Below are positions 8,903 through 16,882 of a stretch of 64,000 nucleotides of DNA, piece after piece. The stretch is from an uncultured Butyrivibrio sp. (GTDB lineage Bacteria; Bacillota; Clostridia; Lachnospirales; Lachnospiraceae). The stretch's first letter is position 1, and every line of letters begins with the position of its first letter. Position numbers and translations under genes: made by a program. The DNA lies in assembly GCA_946623755.1 (NCBI GenBank), contig CAMORK010000002.1:1-64000 (forward strand), in the 5' to 3' direction. Under the pieces are notes generated by a model that saw only the letters and a program-made list of their open reading frames with translations, was not told the DNA's origin and did no database searches.

Positions 8903-9823
8903 TTATAGTCCCTGTCCATCATTCATCTTCTCTACTATCTTATTGACAGTGATAAGAAGTATTACATTTATGATGGTGTTAAAAAGTCCAACGGCTGTTG
9001 AATAACTGTAGTCACCGTTCAAAAGACCTTTCTTGTACACGTAAGTTGCAATGATCTCAGATGATGCCAGGTTCATATCTGACTGAAGAGCATATGCCTT
9101 CTCAAATCCGATACTCATAATGTTTCCTGCCTGAAGTATGAACTGGATCACTACCATATCCTTGATGGCTGGCCATTCAACTGCCTTGATCTGCTGCCAG
9201 ATGTTGGCTCCGTCTATCTGTGCCGCTTCCTTGAGCTCCTTGCTGGCATTTGCCAGAGCTGCGGTGTACATGATGGATGCCCATCCGGCTCCCTGCCAGA
9301 TACCACTTATAATATAGATAGGTCTGAAAGCTGCCGGGATTGTCAGGAAGTTGATGTTAGTTCCCATCATCATGTTCAGCGGTCCTGTTACGGAAAGAAG
9401 GATTCTGACCATACCACAGAGGACGATAACTGAAATGAAGTTTGGCATGTACAGCACAAGCTGGATCTTCTGTTTGATCTTGCTGCTGGCTATTCTGTTA
9501 AGCAGCAGTGCCAGTATGATAGGCATCGGGAATCCCCAGAGAAGTCCGAAAATACTTAGTTTCAAAGTATTCATCAGATACTGAAGGAAATCCGGTGAGG
9601 ACAGGAACTGTTGAAAGTACTTAAGTCCTACCCACTCGCTTCCCAGGATTCCTTTAAAAGGATTGTATTTCTGGAATGCAATAAGAATTCCTCCCATAGG
9701 CAGATACTTAAACACAATGGTAAGTATCAGTGCCGGCCCCAAAAAGAATACATAAAGCTGCCAGTGCTGTCTTATATACACCAGCGTGTTATGCAGATTG
9801 TTGTCCTTTGCTTTCGCATTCAT
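8903..9823 (-). CDS. Carbohydrate ABC transporter permease (LplB/MalF-like)
   Basis: 306 residues from the Met at 9821-9823. The track start at 9904 is rejected because its extension crosses the operator and promoter, while GAGGGGAG lies six bases before the chosen ATG. Six membrane segments are visible, with the EAA loop ELKEAAQIDGANIWQQI. It is the first gene of the transporter operon. No ATP-binding gene is present in the locus, so the system probably borrows a shared MsmX-type ATPase encoded elsewhere, as is common in Firmicutes CUT1 systems. Confidence 0.92.
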   Translation of the reverse strand: MNAKAKDNNLHNTLVYIRQHWQLYVFFLGPALILTIVFKYLPMGGILIAFQKYNPFKGILGSEWVGLKYFQQFLSSPDFLQYLMNTLKLSIFGLLWGFPMPIILALLLNRIASSKIKQKIQLVLYMPNFISVIVLCGMVRILLSVTGPLNMMMGTNINFLTIPAAFRPIYIISGIWQGAGWASIMYTAALANASKELKEAAQIDGANIWQQIKAVEWPAIKDMVVIQFILQAGNIMSIGFEKAYALQSDMNLASSEIIATYVYKKGLLNGDYSYSTAVGLFNTIINVILLITVNKIVEKMNDGQGL

Positions 9824-9836
9824 ATAACTCCCCTCT

Positions 9837-9854
9837 CTTTTACATTTGTAAAAG
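9837..9854. promoter_or_regulatory. Primary operator of the fructan locus
   Basis: CTTTTACA-TT-TGTAAAAG is a perfect 18-bp palindrome just upstream of the permease start. It lies about 10-30 bases downstream of the expected transcription start of the transporter operon, a position where a bound LacI-type repressor would block elongation. Confidence 0.75.
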
Positions 9855-9872
9855 TTTTGTTTGCGTATGTAA

Positions 9873-9901
9873 AATATAACACGGTTAAAAATATGTGTCA
9901 A
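9873..9901 (-). promoter_or_regulatory. Promoter of the transporter-GH32-fructokinase operon
   Basis: On the minus strand, TTGACA (9896-9901) and TATATT (9873-9878) are separated by 17 bases. The -35 is exact and the -10 differs by one base. Half-copies of the TTTACA operator flank it. Confidence 0.7.
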
Positions 9902-9910
9902 CATAAATTT

Positions 9911-9922
9911 TTACATTTGTAA
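9911..9922. promoter_or_regulatory. Second operator copy in the divergent region
   Basis: TTACA-TT-TGTAA is a perfect 12-bp core of the 9837 palindrome, sitting between the two divergent promoters. Partial copies follow at 9932 (TTTACATTTGACA) and 9953 (TTTACATTTTATA). Confidence 0.6.
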
Positions 9923-9938
9923 CATTTTTAATTTACAT

Positions 9939-9967
9939 TTGACACACTTTATTTTACATTTTATAAT
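9939..9967 (+). promoter_or_regulatory. Consensus promoter of the LacI-family regulator gene
   Basis: TTGACA (9939-9944), a 17-base spacer, then TATAAT (9962-9967): an exact sigma-70/SigA-type consensus. The -35 and -10 overlap partial operator copies, which suggests autoregulation. Confidence 0.8.
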
Positions 9968-9978
9968 GAATACGGCGC

Positions 9979-9988
9979 TTACATGTAA
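9979..9988. promoter_or_regulatory. Operator-like palindrome downstream of the regulator promoter
   Basis: TTACATGTAA is a perfect 10-bp palindrome related to the TTTACA operator half-site, but with a 0-base centre instead of TT. It sits just after the expected transcription start of the regulator gene. Confidence 0.45.
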
Positions 9989-10021
9989 AAGCACACTTTT
10001 TAAATATATCGGAGAGAATCA

Positions 10022-11071
10022 ATGGCAACTAAAGTTACCCTTCAGGATATAGCGGACGCTCTGGGAGTATCTCGCAACACTGTTTCAAAAGCAATCAATA
10101 ATACGGGAGTTCTGGCAGAATCAACCAGACAGAAAGTCTTGGAAAAAGCTATAGAGATGGGTTACAAGCAGTTTTCTTATGCCAATTCCGTTTCAGAAAT
10201 AAGAAATCCTTCCGTGGCACGAACAAAAGCCTCCGGAGAGATAGCTCTTTTCACCGGAAACTTTCTGAATAATTCACACTTTGCATCTACCATGCTTGAT
10301 AAGTTTCAGCATGAGATTTCTATATTAGGATACAGTCTGACAATGCACAGGGTCGATGAGCACAATATAGCAGACCTTAGTCTTCCCATTTCCTTCAGGC
10401 CCGAAAACACAAAGGCCATCGCCTGCATCGAGATGTTTAACCATCCCTACTGCGAGATGCTATGTAGTCTCGGCATACCGGTACTTATGATCGATGCTCC
10501 GGTTGCCAGTTACTGGAAGCCTCTTAATGCAGACATTCTTTTGATGGATAACTTTTCAAGTATCTATACTGTTGTAAATGATATGAGCAAGAGAGGTATA
10601 ACCTCTATCGGCTTCGTCGGTCAGGTCACACACTGTCGCTCTTTCTATGAGAGATTTATGGCTTTCAGAGAGGCAATGTACATCAACAATCTCTCTGTTA
10701 ATGATGACTACTGTCTCACAGAGGTTCATCCTCACGACGCTGATTACAAAGACTATCTCTATAAAGCACTTGAGAACATGAAGGACTTACCTGAAATGTT
10801 TATCTGTGCCAACGATTTCGTAGCACTTGACCTCTTATACGGTCTCAAGAAGATGGGTGTGGAATGTCCTCGCGACATAAAGCTCTTTGGCTTTGATGAT
10901 TCTCCGGAGTCCAAGATAGTAACTCCTTCACTCTCAACCAGCCACATCCATAGCCAGATCATCGGCTACTCCGCCGCCAACCTTGTAATGTCCAGAATCG
11001 AACAGCCGGATCTTAACTACAGGATCACCTATACAGAAACAGATCTTATCTACAGACAATCAACGGATTGA
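10022..11071 (+). CDS. LacI-family transcriptional regulator of the sucrose/fructan locus
   Basis: 349 residues. The N-terminal LacI helix-turn-helix reads VTLQDIADALGVSRNTVSKAINNTG (quoted in part), followed by the hinge and a periplasmic-binding-protein-like effector domain ending in GFDDSPESKIVTPSLSTSHIH. It is divergent from the sugar operon and separated from it by a region full of TTTACA palindromes. The expected role is repression of the operon and of itself, relieved by sucrose, fructose or a fructan-derived sugar (inferred). GGAGAG lies five bases before ATG. The residues preceding the effector domain (about 60-75) are an unusually Ser/Arg-rich linker. Confidence 0.93.
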   Translation: MATKVTLQDIADALGVSRNTVSKAINNTGVLAESTRQKVLEKAIEMGYKQFSYANSVSEIRNPSVARTKASGEIALFTGNFLNNSHFASTMLDKFQHEISILGYSLTMHRVDEHNIADLSLPISFRPENTKAIACIEMFNHPYCEMLCSLGIPVLMIDAPVASYWKPLNADILLMDNFSSIYTVVNDMSKRGITSIGFVGQVTHCRSFYERFMAFREAMYINNLSVNDDYCLTEVHPHDADYKDYLYKALENMKDLPEMFICANDFVALDLLYGLKKMGVECPRDIKLFGFDDSPESKIVTPSLSTSHIHSQIIGYSAANLVMSRIEQPDLNYRITYTETDLIYRQSTD

Positions 11072-11094
11072 GGCTATTCCTCAATCCGTTTTAC
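11062..11094 (+). terminator. Terminator of the LacI-family gene
   Basis: The 12-bp perfect stem AACGGATTGAGG / CCTCAATCCGTT with a 5-base loop is followed by TTAC. The left arm includes the TGA stop codon of the gene. Confidence 0.85.
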
Positions 11095-11143
11095 TAATAT
11101 CACAGTAGAAACTCCGCTATTTTCCTTAGCCAAACAGGGCAAC

Positions 11144-11170
11144 AAAAAAACCGCTCAACTGAGCGGTTTT
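11144..11170 (-). terminator. Terminator of the tRNA-Pro gene
   Basis: On the minus strand, AACCGCTC-agtt-GAGCGGTT is followed by TTTTTGTTG, starting about 7 bases past the tRNA 3' end. It is symmetrical enough to act in both directions. Confidence 0.8.
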
Positions 11171-11176
11171 CATGAA

Positions 11177-11249
11177 TCGGAGTGACGTGATTCGAACACG
11201 CGGCCCCTACCTCCCTAAGATAGTGCTCTACCAACTGAGCCACACCCCG
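11177..11249 (-). tRNA. tRNA-Pro (anticodon AGG)
   Basis: A 73-base cloverleaf read by eye. The acceptor is CGGGGTG / CACTCCG with one G-T pair, and the first pair C1-G72 and discriminator A73 are as usual for proline tRNAs. The D-arm is GCTC...GAGC. The anticodon stem CTATC/GGTAG encloses loop TTAGGGA, giving AGG with G37. The T-arm is GCGTG-TTCGAAT-CACGT. CCA is not encoded. A34 would need deamination to inosine to read more than CCU; A34 outside tRNA-Arg(ACG) is uncommon in bacteria though known in some Firmicutes. Confidence 0.92.
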
Positions 11250-11289
11250 ATTTGGGTTGTCGCAGGTTTCTCAACCAGCGACAAAAGCT

Positions 11290-11318
11290 ATTATATAACG
11301 TCGTCGCCATAAAAGCAA
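11290..11318 (-). promoter_or_regulatory. Promoter of the tRNA-Pro gene
   Basis: On the minus strand, TTGCTT (11313-11318), a 17-base spacer and an exact TATAAT (11290-11295) lie about 40 bases upstream of the tRNA 5' end. The tRNA therefore has its own promoter after the large signalling block. Confidence 0.7.
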
Positions 11319-11368
11319 CTATAAATTTAAATTTCAGTCAGATAATCGTATTGCCGTATATTTCTCTT

Positions 11369-12967
11369 TTAAATTTCCCAATTCATATAAACTATGAGCG
11401 AACACAGCAATGTAGCGGCCATACAGAAGTTCACAATAAATCTCAGTGCGCTTCCCATAATGCTCTTAACACCTCCGGAGCTGTTCCCGTTACCTGCGTT
11501 TTCCTCATCGCCACTTTTTTGCAACAGCACATACCCCAGCGATGTGAACACCAGTGAAGCTGTCATATATCTGAAGTCGCTCGAGCAGGTATAAGGATAC
11601 TTGAAGACGTACAAACAGAAGCTAAGGAGCATAAACACATAAGTTGACCACAGGAACAGATCCCTTAAGGCCGTCCCTTCCCCTGCTCCCTTAAGCGCCT
11701 TAACAGCATAGTATCCGATAAATACTACAGTTGTTATAACCGCAAGAATAATTGAAGCCACATAGGCAATCTGAGCAAAGGCAAGAAGGAAATCCCCGAT
11801 GTTCGCAGGATATGCTTCTGCAAAAAGACCTGTCTGGAACAGTATTACCCATGTGTTGTGGATTGCCTTGGCACTGAGCGGGTGGAAAGGGAAACCGACA
11901 TGAAGATCTGCGATTGTAGGTATTCCGATAATTGACCAGACCGAGAACTCTCCTGTGTACATTACAGACTCATTGGGAATGAGCGCCGGAGAAGGAATTC
12001 CGGGCTTCTCACCAAAAAGTATCAGATTTCTCACAATGTATGAGAGCCCTATCGGAATACATATAACTCCAAACACCACATACTGCAAAATAGTCTTCCT
12101 GATCGGAACAAGGTTCTTTGACTTTATAACATCCACCAGAACTATAACAAATATCAGCGCAATAGAGAACGCGCAGATAGCTGTATTTAGCTTGCTTATC
12201 ATTCCAAAGCCAAGAGAGAGTGCTATCAGGATAATATTCCTGTAGGTCTTTTCCCTGATCCAGACAAGAGTGCGCCAGATGGTTGTAAGCAGTAAGAGCA
12301 GTGCCAGAATATCGTTGTTTACTGAACCTGCAAGCACCATCATTCTGGGGTGAAAGGCAAATAACAACATTCCGAAGGTCATGAGCTTTTTGGATACACC
12401 GCTCTCCTCCAGTATATGAAGCATAACCATCATGCAAAGTCCGGAGTATATAAGAGTCGGGATCTGAAGGTTCTCAAAAGCCAGCAATTCGGGCACGCCT
12501 ATAAGTCTCTGGATAGTCATCCAGATTGCCTCAATGATATGGTGAAGCGGCGGATGATAATATCCAAAATACTCATACGGATCCATGTCCGGTATATGGA
12601 AGAATTTGTAAATATACTCCACATATCCGATATGTCCGTTGTTGATATTGGGAGTTCCGAAACCGGTGAAGGTTCCTCCGTCGTTCTGAAGTGTCCAGAT
12701 GTCCATAAATAGCACATAAGAGACGCGCATCAGCATTCCAAGAAATATCACATAGAGAATGCTTTTTTCGGAATACATATTTCCTTTGGCGAGCCCTGCA
12801 ATATAAAATGCCACCGCCAAAAATCCTATCAAAAAGATCACTGCAATCTGTGGTTGTCTCTCTGCTCCCGCAACAACTGAGGTTACAGGATTGCCCTGCA
12901 AGAGCGCTGTTACAAGCGCCATTATAATGATCATTAAAGTCCCAACACGATAAATCTTTTTTTCCAT
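11369..12967 (-). CDS. Polytopic membrane protein, GT39/ArnT-like glycosyltransferase
   Basis: 532 residues with roughly 11-13 membrane segments. An early extracytoplasmic loop holds acidic residues and YYHPPLHHIIEA, resembling the catalytic loop of PMT/ArnT-type (GT-C fold) glycosyltransferases that use polyprenyl-linked sugars. The specific donor and acceptor cannot be told from the sequence. It follows the MglB-like lipoprotein gene by 7 bases and ends the minus-strand signalling block, an unusual partner for such genes. A different polytopic function is possible; the glycosyltransferase call rests on overall pattern rather than a diagnostic motif. Confidence 0.65.
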   Translation of the reverse strand: MEKKIYRVGTLMIIIMALVTALLQGNPVTSVVAGAERQPQIAVIFLIGFLAVAFYIAGLAKGNMYSEKSILYVIFLGMLMRVSYVLFMDIWTLQNDGGTFTGFGTPNINNGHIGYVEYIYKFFHIPDMDPYEYFGYYHPPLHHIIEAIWMTIQRLIGVPELLAFENLQIPTLIYSGLCMMVMLHILEESGVSKKLMTFGMLLFAFHPRMMVLAGSVNNDILALLLLLTTIWRTLVWIREKTYRNIILIALSLGFGMISKLNTAICAFSIALIFVIVLVDVIKSKNLVPIRKTILQYVVFGVICIPIGLSYIVRNLILFGEKPGIPSPALIPNESVMYTGEFSVWSIIGIPTIADLHVGFPFHPLSAKAIHNTWVILFQTGLFAEAYPANIGDFLLAFAQIAYVASIILAVITTVVFIGYYAVKALKGAGEGTALRDLFLWSTYVFMLLSFCLYVFKYPYTCSSDFRYMTASLVFTSLGYVLLQKSGDEENAGNGNSSGGVKSIMGSALRFIVNFCMAATLLCSLIVYMNWEI

Positions 12968-12974
12968 TTTCCAA

Positions 12975-14003
12975 TTACCTGCTTAAATATTTAATAATGT
13001 TAGATGAAGTAACCTTTTCGTAAGGAAGCCTTATATATCTTCCGTTCTCGATAGTATATCTGTCCGAAAGCTCTTCAATACTGCCCCCGCGGGCAAGGAC
13101 GCTGGCGAGTTCGAACATTGCTGTAGCCTGTCCTTCCTTGTCATTGTATACTGTCCCCAGCATCTTGTCATCCCTGACAGCCTCAAGCCCCACGTTCGTT
13201 CCGTCTATTCCAAATATCACCGGCCATTTATTTCTTGGCACAGCCTTAGCCTCATAAGCATCAATTGCCCCAAGAGCCATATCATCATTGTTGGAAAGCA
13301 CAAGTTCAATGTTATAGCCATAGTCCTCAATAAACTGTGTAGCCTTGGTCTGAGCCTGAGCCCTGTTCCAGTTTGCAATCGCATATCCGAGCTTATCAAT
13401 CTCAATGCCCTGTTTTTTCAAAGTGTTGACAGAAGCCTCGGTCCTTACTATTGCATCCTGATGTCCTGCCTCACCTTCAAGCACGACATACTGGATCACG
13501 CCATCGCCGTTTTTATCGATATCTTTCTTGGTAAGACACGCCCAGGCTGCCAGTTCCCCCTCCATGACTCCCGATTCCTCAGCATTTGCTCCCACATAAA
13601 AGAGCTTGTTCCATCTGCCAATATCTCCTTCAACCAGTTCTCTGTTAAAGAAGATAACAGGCACGTCACTCTTCCTTGCAGCGTCTATAACAGCTGTCGG
13701 ATCTGTCCTGTCCACCAGATTCACGCAAATGACATCCACACCGTCTTCGATCATCTTCTTGACCTGTGAATTCTGAATCTGCTGACTTTGAGCCGCATTG
13801 TAAATTGCAATCTCAACATCCTCACTTTGGAACGTCAAAAAGCAGTCCACAAGCTGTCCCACAAAGGTGTCGTACTGATCATATACAGTGACACCGATCT
13901 TCAGTTTTGATTCATTCTTATTTACAGTCTGCTTTCCGCAACCAGCCAGTGCCACGGTCAAAAGACATATCGCCAGAAGCAGCGATACATAAACCTTTTT
14001 CAT
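12975..14003 (-). CDS. MglB-like galactose/glucose-binding lipoprotein (second copy)
   Basis: About 342 residues. The signal peptide ends in the lipobox VALAGC. The mature part matches the galactose-binding protein family: VPVIFFNREL, YVGANAEESG, an EF-hand-like calcium loop DKNGDGVIQ and SNNDDMALGAIDA. It is clearly related to the MglB at 29310-30440 but has no ATPase or permease next to it. It follows the sensor, kinase and regulator genes, so a role in sensing, or as an extra binding protein for the mgl transporter, is likely. The track start at 14018 is a TTG; the Met at 14003 has GAGG six bases upstream and gives a normal signal peptide. Confidence 0.85.
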   Translation of the reverse strand: MKKVYVSLLLAICLLTVALAGCGKQTVNKNESKLKIGVTVYDQYDTFVGQLVDCFLTFQSEDVEIAIYNAAQSQQIQNSQVKKMIEDGVDVICVNLVDRTDPTAVIDAARKSDVPVIFFNRELVEGDIGRWNKLFYVGANAEESGVMEGELAAWACLTKKDIDKNGDGVIQYVVLEGEAGHQDAIVRTEASVNTLKKQGIEIDKLGYAIANWNRAQAQTKATQFIEDYGYNIELVLSNNDDMALGAIDAYEAKAVPRNKWPVIFGIDGTNVGLEAVRDDKMLGTVYNDKEGQATAMFELASVLARGGSIEELSDRYTIENGRYIRLPYEKVTSSNIIKYLSR

Positions 14004-14037
14004 ATTCATCCTCATCAATTCTTACTTCCAAAACAAA

Positions 14038-15015
14038 CTAGTGCTCTACAGGGAAAAGAATCCTCTGATTGCCCTCCTCAAACAGGTTATCCCTGTTCAC
14101 CACTCTGAAAGGGATCTTCTCATCCTGCATGGGTGTAAGCCTGTTATCAAGCCTTCCGGCAACTGCCGTCACCGACTGATAACCCATGTAATACTCATTT
14201 GGTACCACCATACTCTTTATCAGCCCATCATCCAGGTAACTGACATTTTTTATGGATGTTCCCACTCCGAAGATAGTCGGAATCTCCTCGATCTTTTGCG
14301 CGTATTCACACGCAGCCTCAAGTCCGTTGTTGTCGAGCGCAACAATTATATCTGCTTTTGTTTCGTTCTGTCGCCTTACAAGTCTGTCTGTCATACTTAC
14401 AGAATCATAATCCGACCAGGCAATCTCAGCTCCCGACGACTGAATGTTCTCGGTAAATCCCTGAAGTCTCTCAGAGAGAGCATTCTGTCTCAGATTTCCT
14501 GTTACTATTCCTATTGCTTTACCACTAAGGTCATTGCCGTAAGCAATCCTTACTTCATTGGCAAGAGCTCTTCCAAGTTCCACATTATCAGCCTGTATAC
14601 AGGCCGATCTTCCCTCTACATCTACGTCTGTATCCGCACTGGTATCAACGAGTAACAGAACTGCTTTTGAGCTTATATCCGATATGAGATTCTCAGTTCC
14701 TCTGCTTCCGGATATCTGCAAAACTATGCCGTCTGCGCCGTCGGAAATCTCCTCATTTATTATCTTGTACTGCTGGCTGAGTGTCAGATTTTTGCCTGTT
14801 GATACGATGTTCAGTTTAATATTTTTGTCCTTGGCCGCCTGTTCAAGCCCCGATATAAAAGAGGTCCACCTTCCCGAGCCGCTGTCGTCTATCACCACCG
14901 ATATTTCGGGAGAATCTTCTCTGATCCCGCTCAGGATCAGCGCCGAAGTCGAAGCCAGAAAGATAATGAACAAAAGGGTCGCCACCACAAGGATAAACAG
15001 ATTTCTATTTTTCAT
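14038..15015 (-). CDS. Membrane-anchored periplasmic-binding-type sugar sensor
   Basis: 325 residues. One N-terminal membrane helix (about 6-28) lacks a lipobox cysteine and a clear cleavage site, so it looks like a signal anchor. The rest is a type I periplasmic sugar-binding fold (ISVVIDDSGSG..., DGIVLQISGS, ADIIVALDNNGLEAACEYA). It overlaps the YesM-type kinase gene by 11 bases and has GGAGAAAGAGG before its ATG. The arrangement of anchored binding protein, LytS/YesM kinase and YesN regulator resembles the xylose sensor XylFII-LytS described in Clostridium. The likely role is to bind an extracellular sugar and signal to the kinase (inferred). Confidence 0.8.
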   Translation of the reverse strand: MKNRNLFILVVATLLFIIFLASTSALILSGIREDSPEISVVIDDSGSGRWTSFISGLEQAAKDKNIKLNIVSTGKNLTLSQQYKIINEEISDGADGIVLQISGSRGTENLISDISSKAVLLLVDTSADTDVDVEGRSACIQADNVELGRALANEVRIAYGNDLSGKAIGIVTGNLRQNALSERLQGFTENIQSSGAEIAWSDYDSVSMTDRLVRRQNETKADIIVALDNNGLEAACEYAQKIEEIPTIFGVGTSIKNVSYLDDGLIKSMVVPNEYYMGYQSVTAVAGRLDNRLTPMQDEKIPFRVVNRDNLFEEGNQRILFPVEH

Positions 15016-16876
15016 CCTCTTTCTCCTTTCCGGACTCCAGCATTTTCCGGTTATCCTCGTTGTATTCTATTGCAGGCAAATGAATGGTAACTGTCGTGCC
15101 CTCATCAGGCTCGCTCTCTATCTTAAGACCATACTGCTGCCCAAACCTGAGCTGAATTCTTCTCTGCACGTTGATAAGCCCAACTCCCGAGCCTTTCTTC
15201 CTTACTCTTGTATCATCAGTTAAAAGAAGCTCTGTCTGGCTGCTGCTCATTCCAAATCCGTTGTCGGAAACAGTGATGTAAATATCTCCGTCATCGCCTT
15301 TAAATCCCCTGACAACAATCTCTCCGTCCTCCATGTCTTTTACGCCATAGTAGACTGCATTTTCCAGGATAGGCTGCACGATAAGCTTAACCGTACAGTA
15401 GCTCTTTATCGCCTCGTCAATATCAAACTCTACAGAAAAAGCATCCTTGAATCTGACCTTCTGGATGTTCATATAATTGCTGGCGTGACGGATCTCATCA
15501 CCTATTGGAATGATGGTCTTACCGCTTGATAAGCTGACTCTGAAAAGAGAAGCCAGCTGAGTTATCATGAATACCGCCTCATTATATTTTTCGCCCTCGA
15601 TCATCCATACGATGGAATCCAGGGTATTATACAAAAAGTGAGGATTTATCTGAGACTGAAGGGCATCAAGTTCTGCCTTTCTCTTCTCTTCCTGTGATGC
15701 CACCATGTCCCGCATAAGCTCATTTATCTGATCATAACTGTCTCTGAGTGTCCTTCCCAGATGTTCAACCTCTGAAGGTCCTCCGATATAAACACTCGGA
15801 TCAGCTTTGCCCATCTCTATATCTCTGATTGAATCATTAAGTCTTACAAGCGGTCTTGTAACGCGCCTTGCCACAAATCTGTTAAGTATGAGCATGGCAA
15901 GGAGAGTGATCGAGATTACCATCATTACGAAATATCTTATATCTTTCATTCCCATATAAGAGTTACTTGTGGGAATTACACTCACCAGCTTCCATCCCGT
16001 GTAGCTCATGGTATCAACTGTGACAATTCTTTCGCTGCCCTCAAATATCTCCTTGTGACTTCCGTCATCGTAAGAAGCTGCATCCAGATTGTTTTCCTTA
16101 AACAGACCGGCACTTATCTGCATAAGCATCGGGTGATAGATGATAGATCCGCTGTTATCCATAAGATATACATACTGCTCGGAAGGGTTGTTGTTGACCG
16201 CCTCCATCATATCTTCAATAACAGCGTAGTTCATATCAACAAGAAGAACACCCTGCTCCGGTACGCCGCCGTTATTGAGCTCAACATTTCTGCTGAGGGA
16301 CGTAACCCAGTAGTACTTAAAAGTAGGGTCATCAACGAAAATATTCTGAACATGCGGAAGTGAAAAATGAAGGTTCTCAGGCTTGGCAAGTGCTGACACA
16401 AACCAGGACTGGTCTGTAACATCCACGCCTTCCTTTTGAACACCTACGGGAGAAGCTGCAATAAGTCTTCCATCCTCTGAAAAAAGTGCAAGACTTATAA
16501 GATAGTCCTTGTGAGCCTCATACAGAAGGTTCATCTGAGATATGGGTGTTTCCTTACTGATGTCCTGATCCTTGACTACGTTGTAGTAGATGGCATCGGA
16601 CATTCTTCGCATGCTGCGCAGGTAGTCCTCAAGGGTAATTACGCTTTGATCCAGAGTAAGTTCAGTTGAGTCTGTCAGCATTTTCTCAGACCTTACGGCA
16701 AATCTCTGATAAAGAGCCACTCCCATTGCGAGCATACAAACTAAAGCTACAACTGTAAATGAAACTGCAATTGTAGCCTGAATACTTCTTGTGGCTCCGG
16801 ACCTCATATATCTCGAGATCAGCCACTGCATTTTTAAGTTATCGAATTTTCCCTTCAAAAACTTTTTTAAACGCAC
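15005..16876 (-). CDS. YesM/LytS-type sensor histidine kinase
   Basis: 623 residues starting with GTG (AAGGA upstream). Layout: membrane helix at about 35-58, an extracytoplasmic Cache-like sensor domain (60-300), a second helix (about 310-330), HAMP (335-390), the His_kinase domain with QINPHFLYNTLDS (phospho-acceptor His), and HATPase_c with QPILENAVYYGV, SDNGFGM and GSGVGLINV. It autophosphorylates and passes phosphate to the YesN regulator encoded 6 bases upstream. The adjacent anchored binding protein probably contributes ligand sensing. Confidence 0.93.
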   Translation of the reverse strand: MRLKKFLKGKFDNLKMQWLISRYMRSGATRSIQATIAVSFTVVALVCMLAMGVALYQRFAVRSEKMLTDSTELTLDQSVITLEDYLRSMRRMSDAIYYNVVKDQDISKETPISQMNLLYEAHKDYLISLALFSEDGRLIAASPVGVQKEGVDVTDQSWFVSALAKPENLHFSLPHVQNIFVDDPTFKYYWVTSLSRNVELNNGGVPEQGVLLVDMNYAVIEDMMEAVNNNPSEQYVYLMDNSGSIIYHPMLMQISAGLFKENNLDAASYDDGSHKEIFEGSERIVTVDTMSYTGWKLVSVIPTSNSYMGMKDIRYFVMMVISITLLAMLILNRFVARRVTRPLVRLNDSIRDIEMGKADPSVYIGGPSEVEHLGRTLRDSYDQINELMRDMVASQEEKRKAELDALQSQINPHFLYNTLDSIVWMIEGEKYNEAVFMITQLASLFRVSLSSGKTIIPIGDEIRHASNYMNIQKVRFKDAFSVEFDIDEAIKSYCTVKLIVQPILENAVYYGVKDMEDGEIVVRGFKGDDGDIYITVSDNGFGMSSSQTELLLTDDTRVRKKGSGVGLINVQRRIQLRFGQQYGLKIESEPDEGTTVTIHLPAIEYNEDNRKMLESGKEKEDEK

Positions 16877-16882
16877 GACTAA

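Noticed and set aside
9824-9904. N-terminal extension of the first permease given in the ORF track
   Set aside because: It runs through the operator and the -10 box; the downstream ATG has a strong SD.
14041-15223. Overlapping plus-strand ORFs of 204 and 221 residues
   Set aside because: They are opposite the sensor and kinase genes, both of which have clear family motifs on the minus strand.
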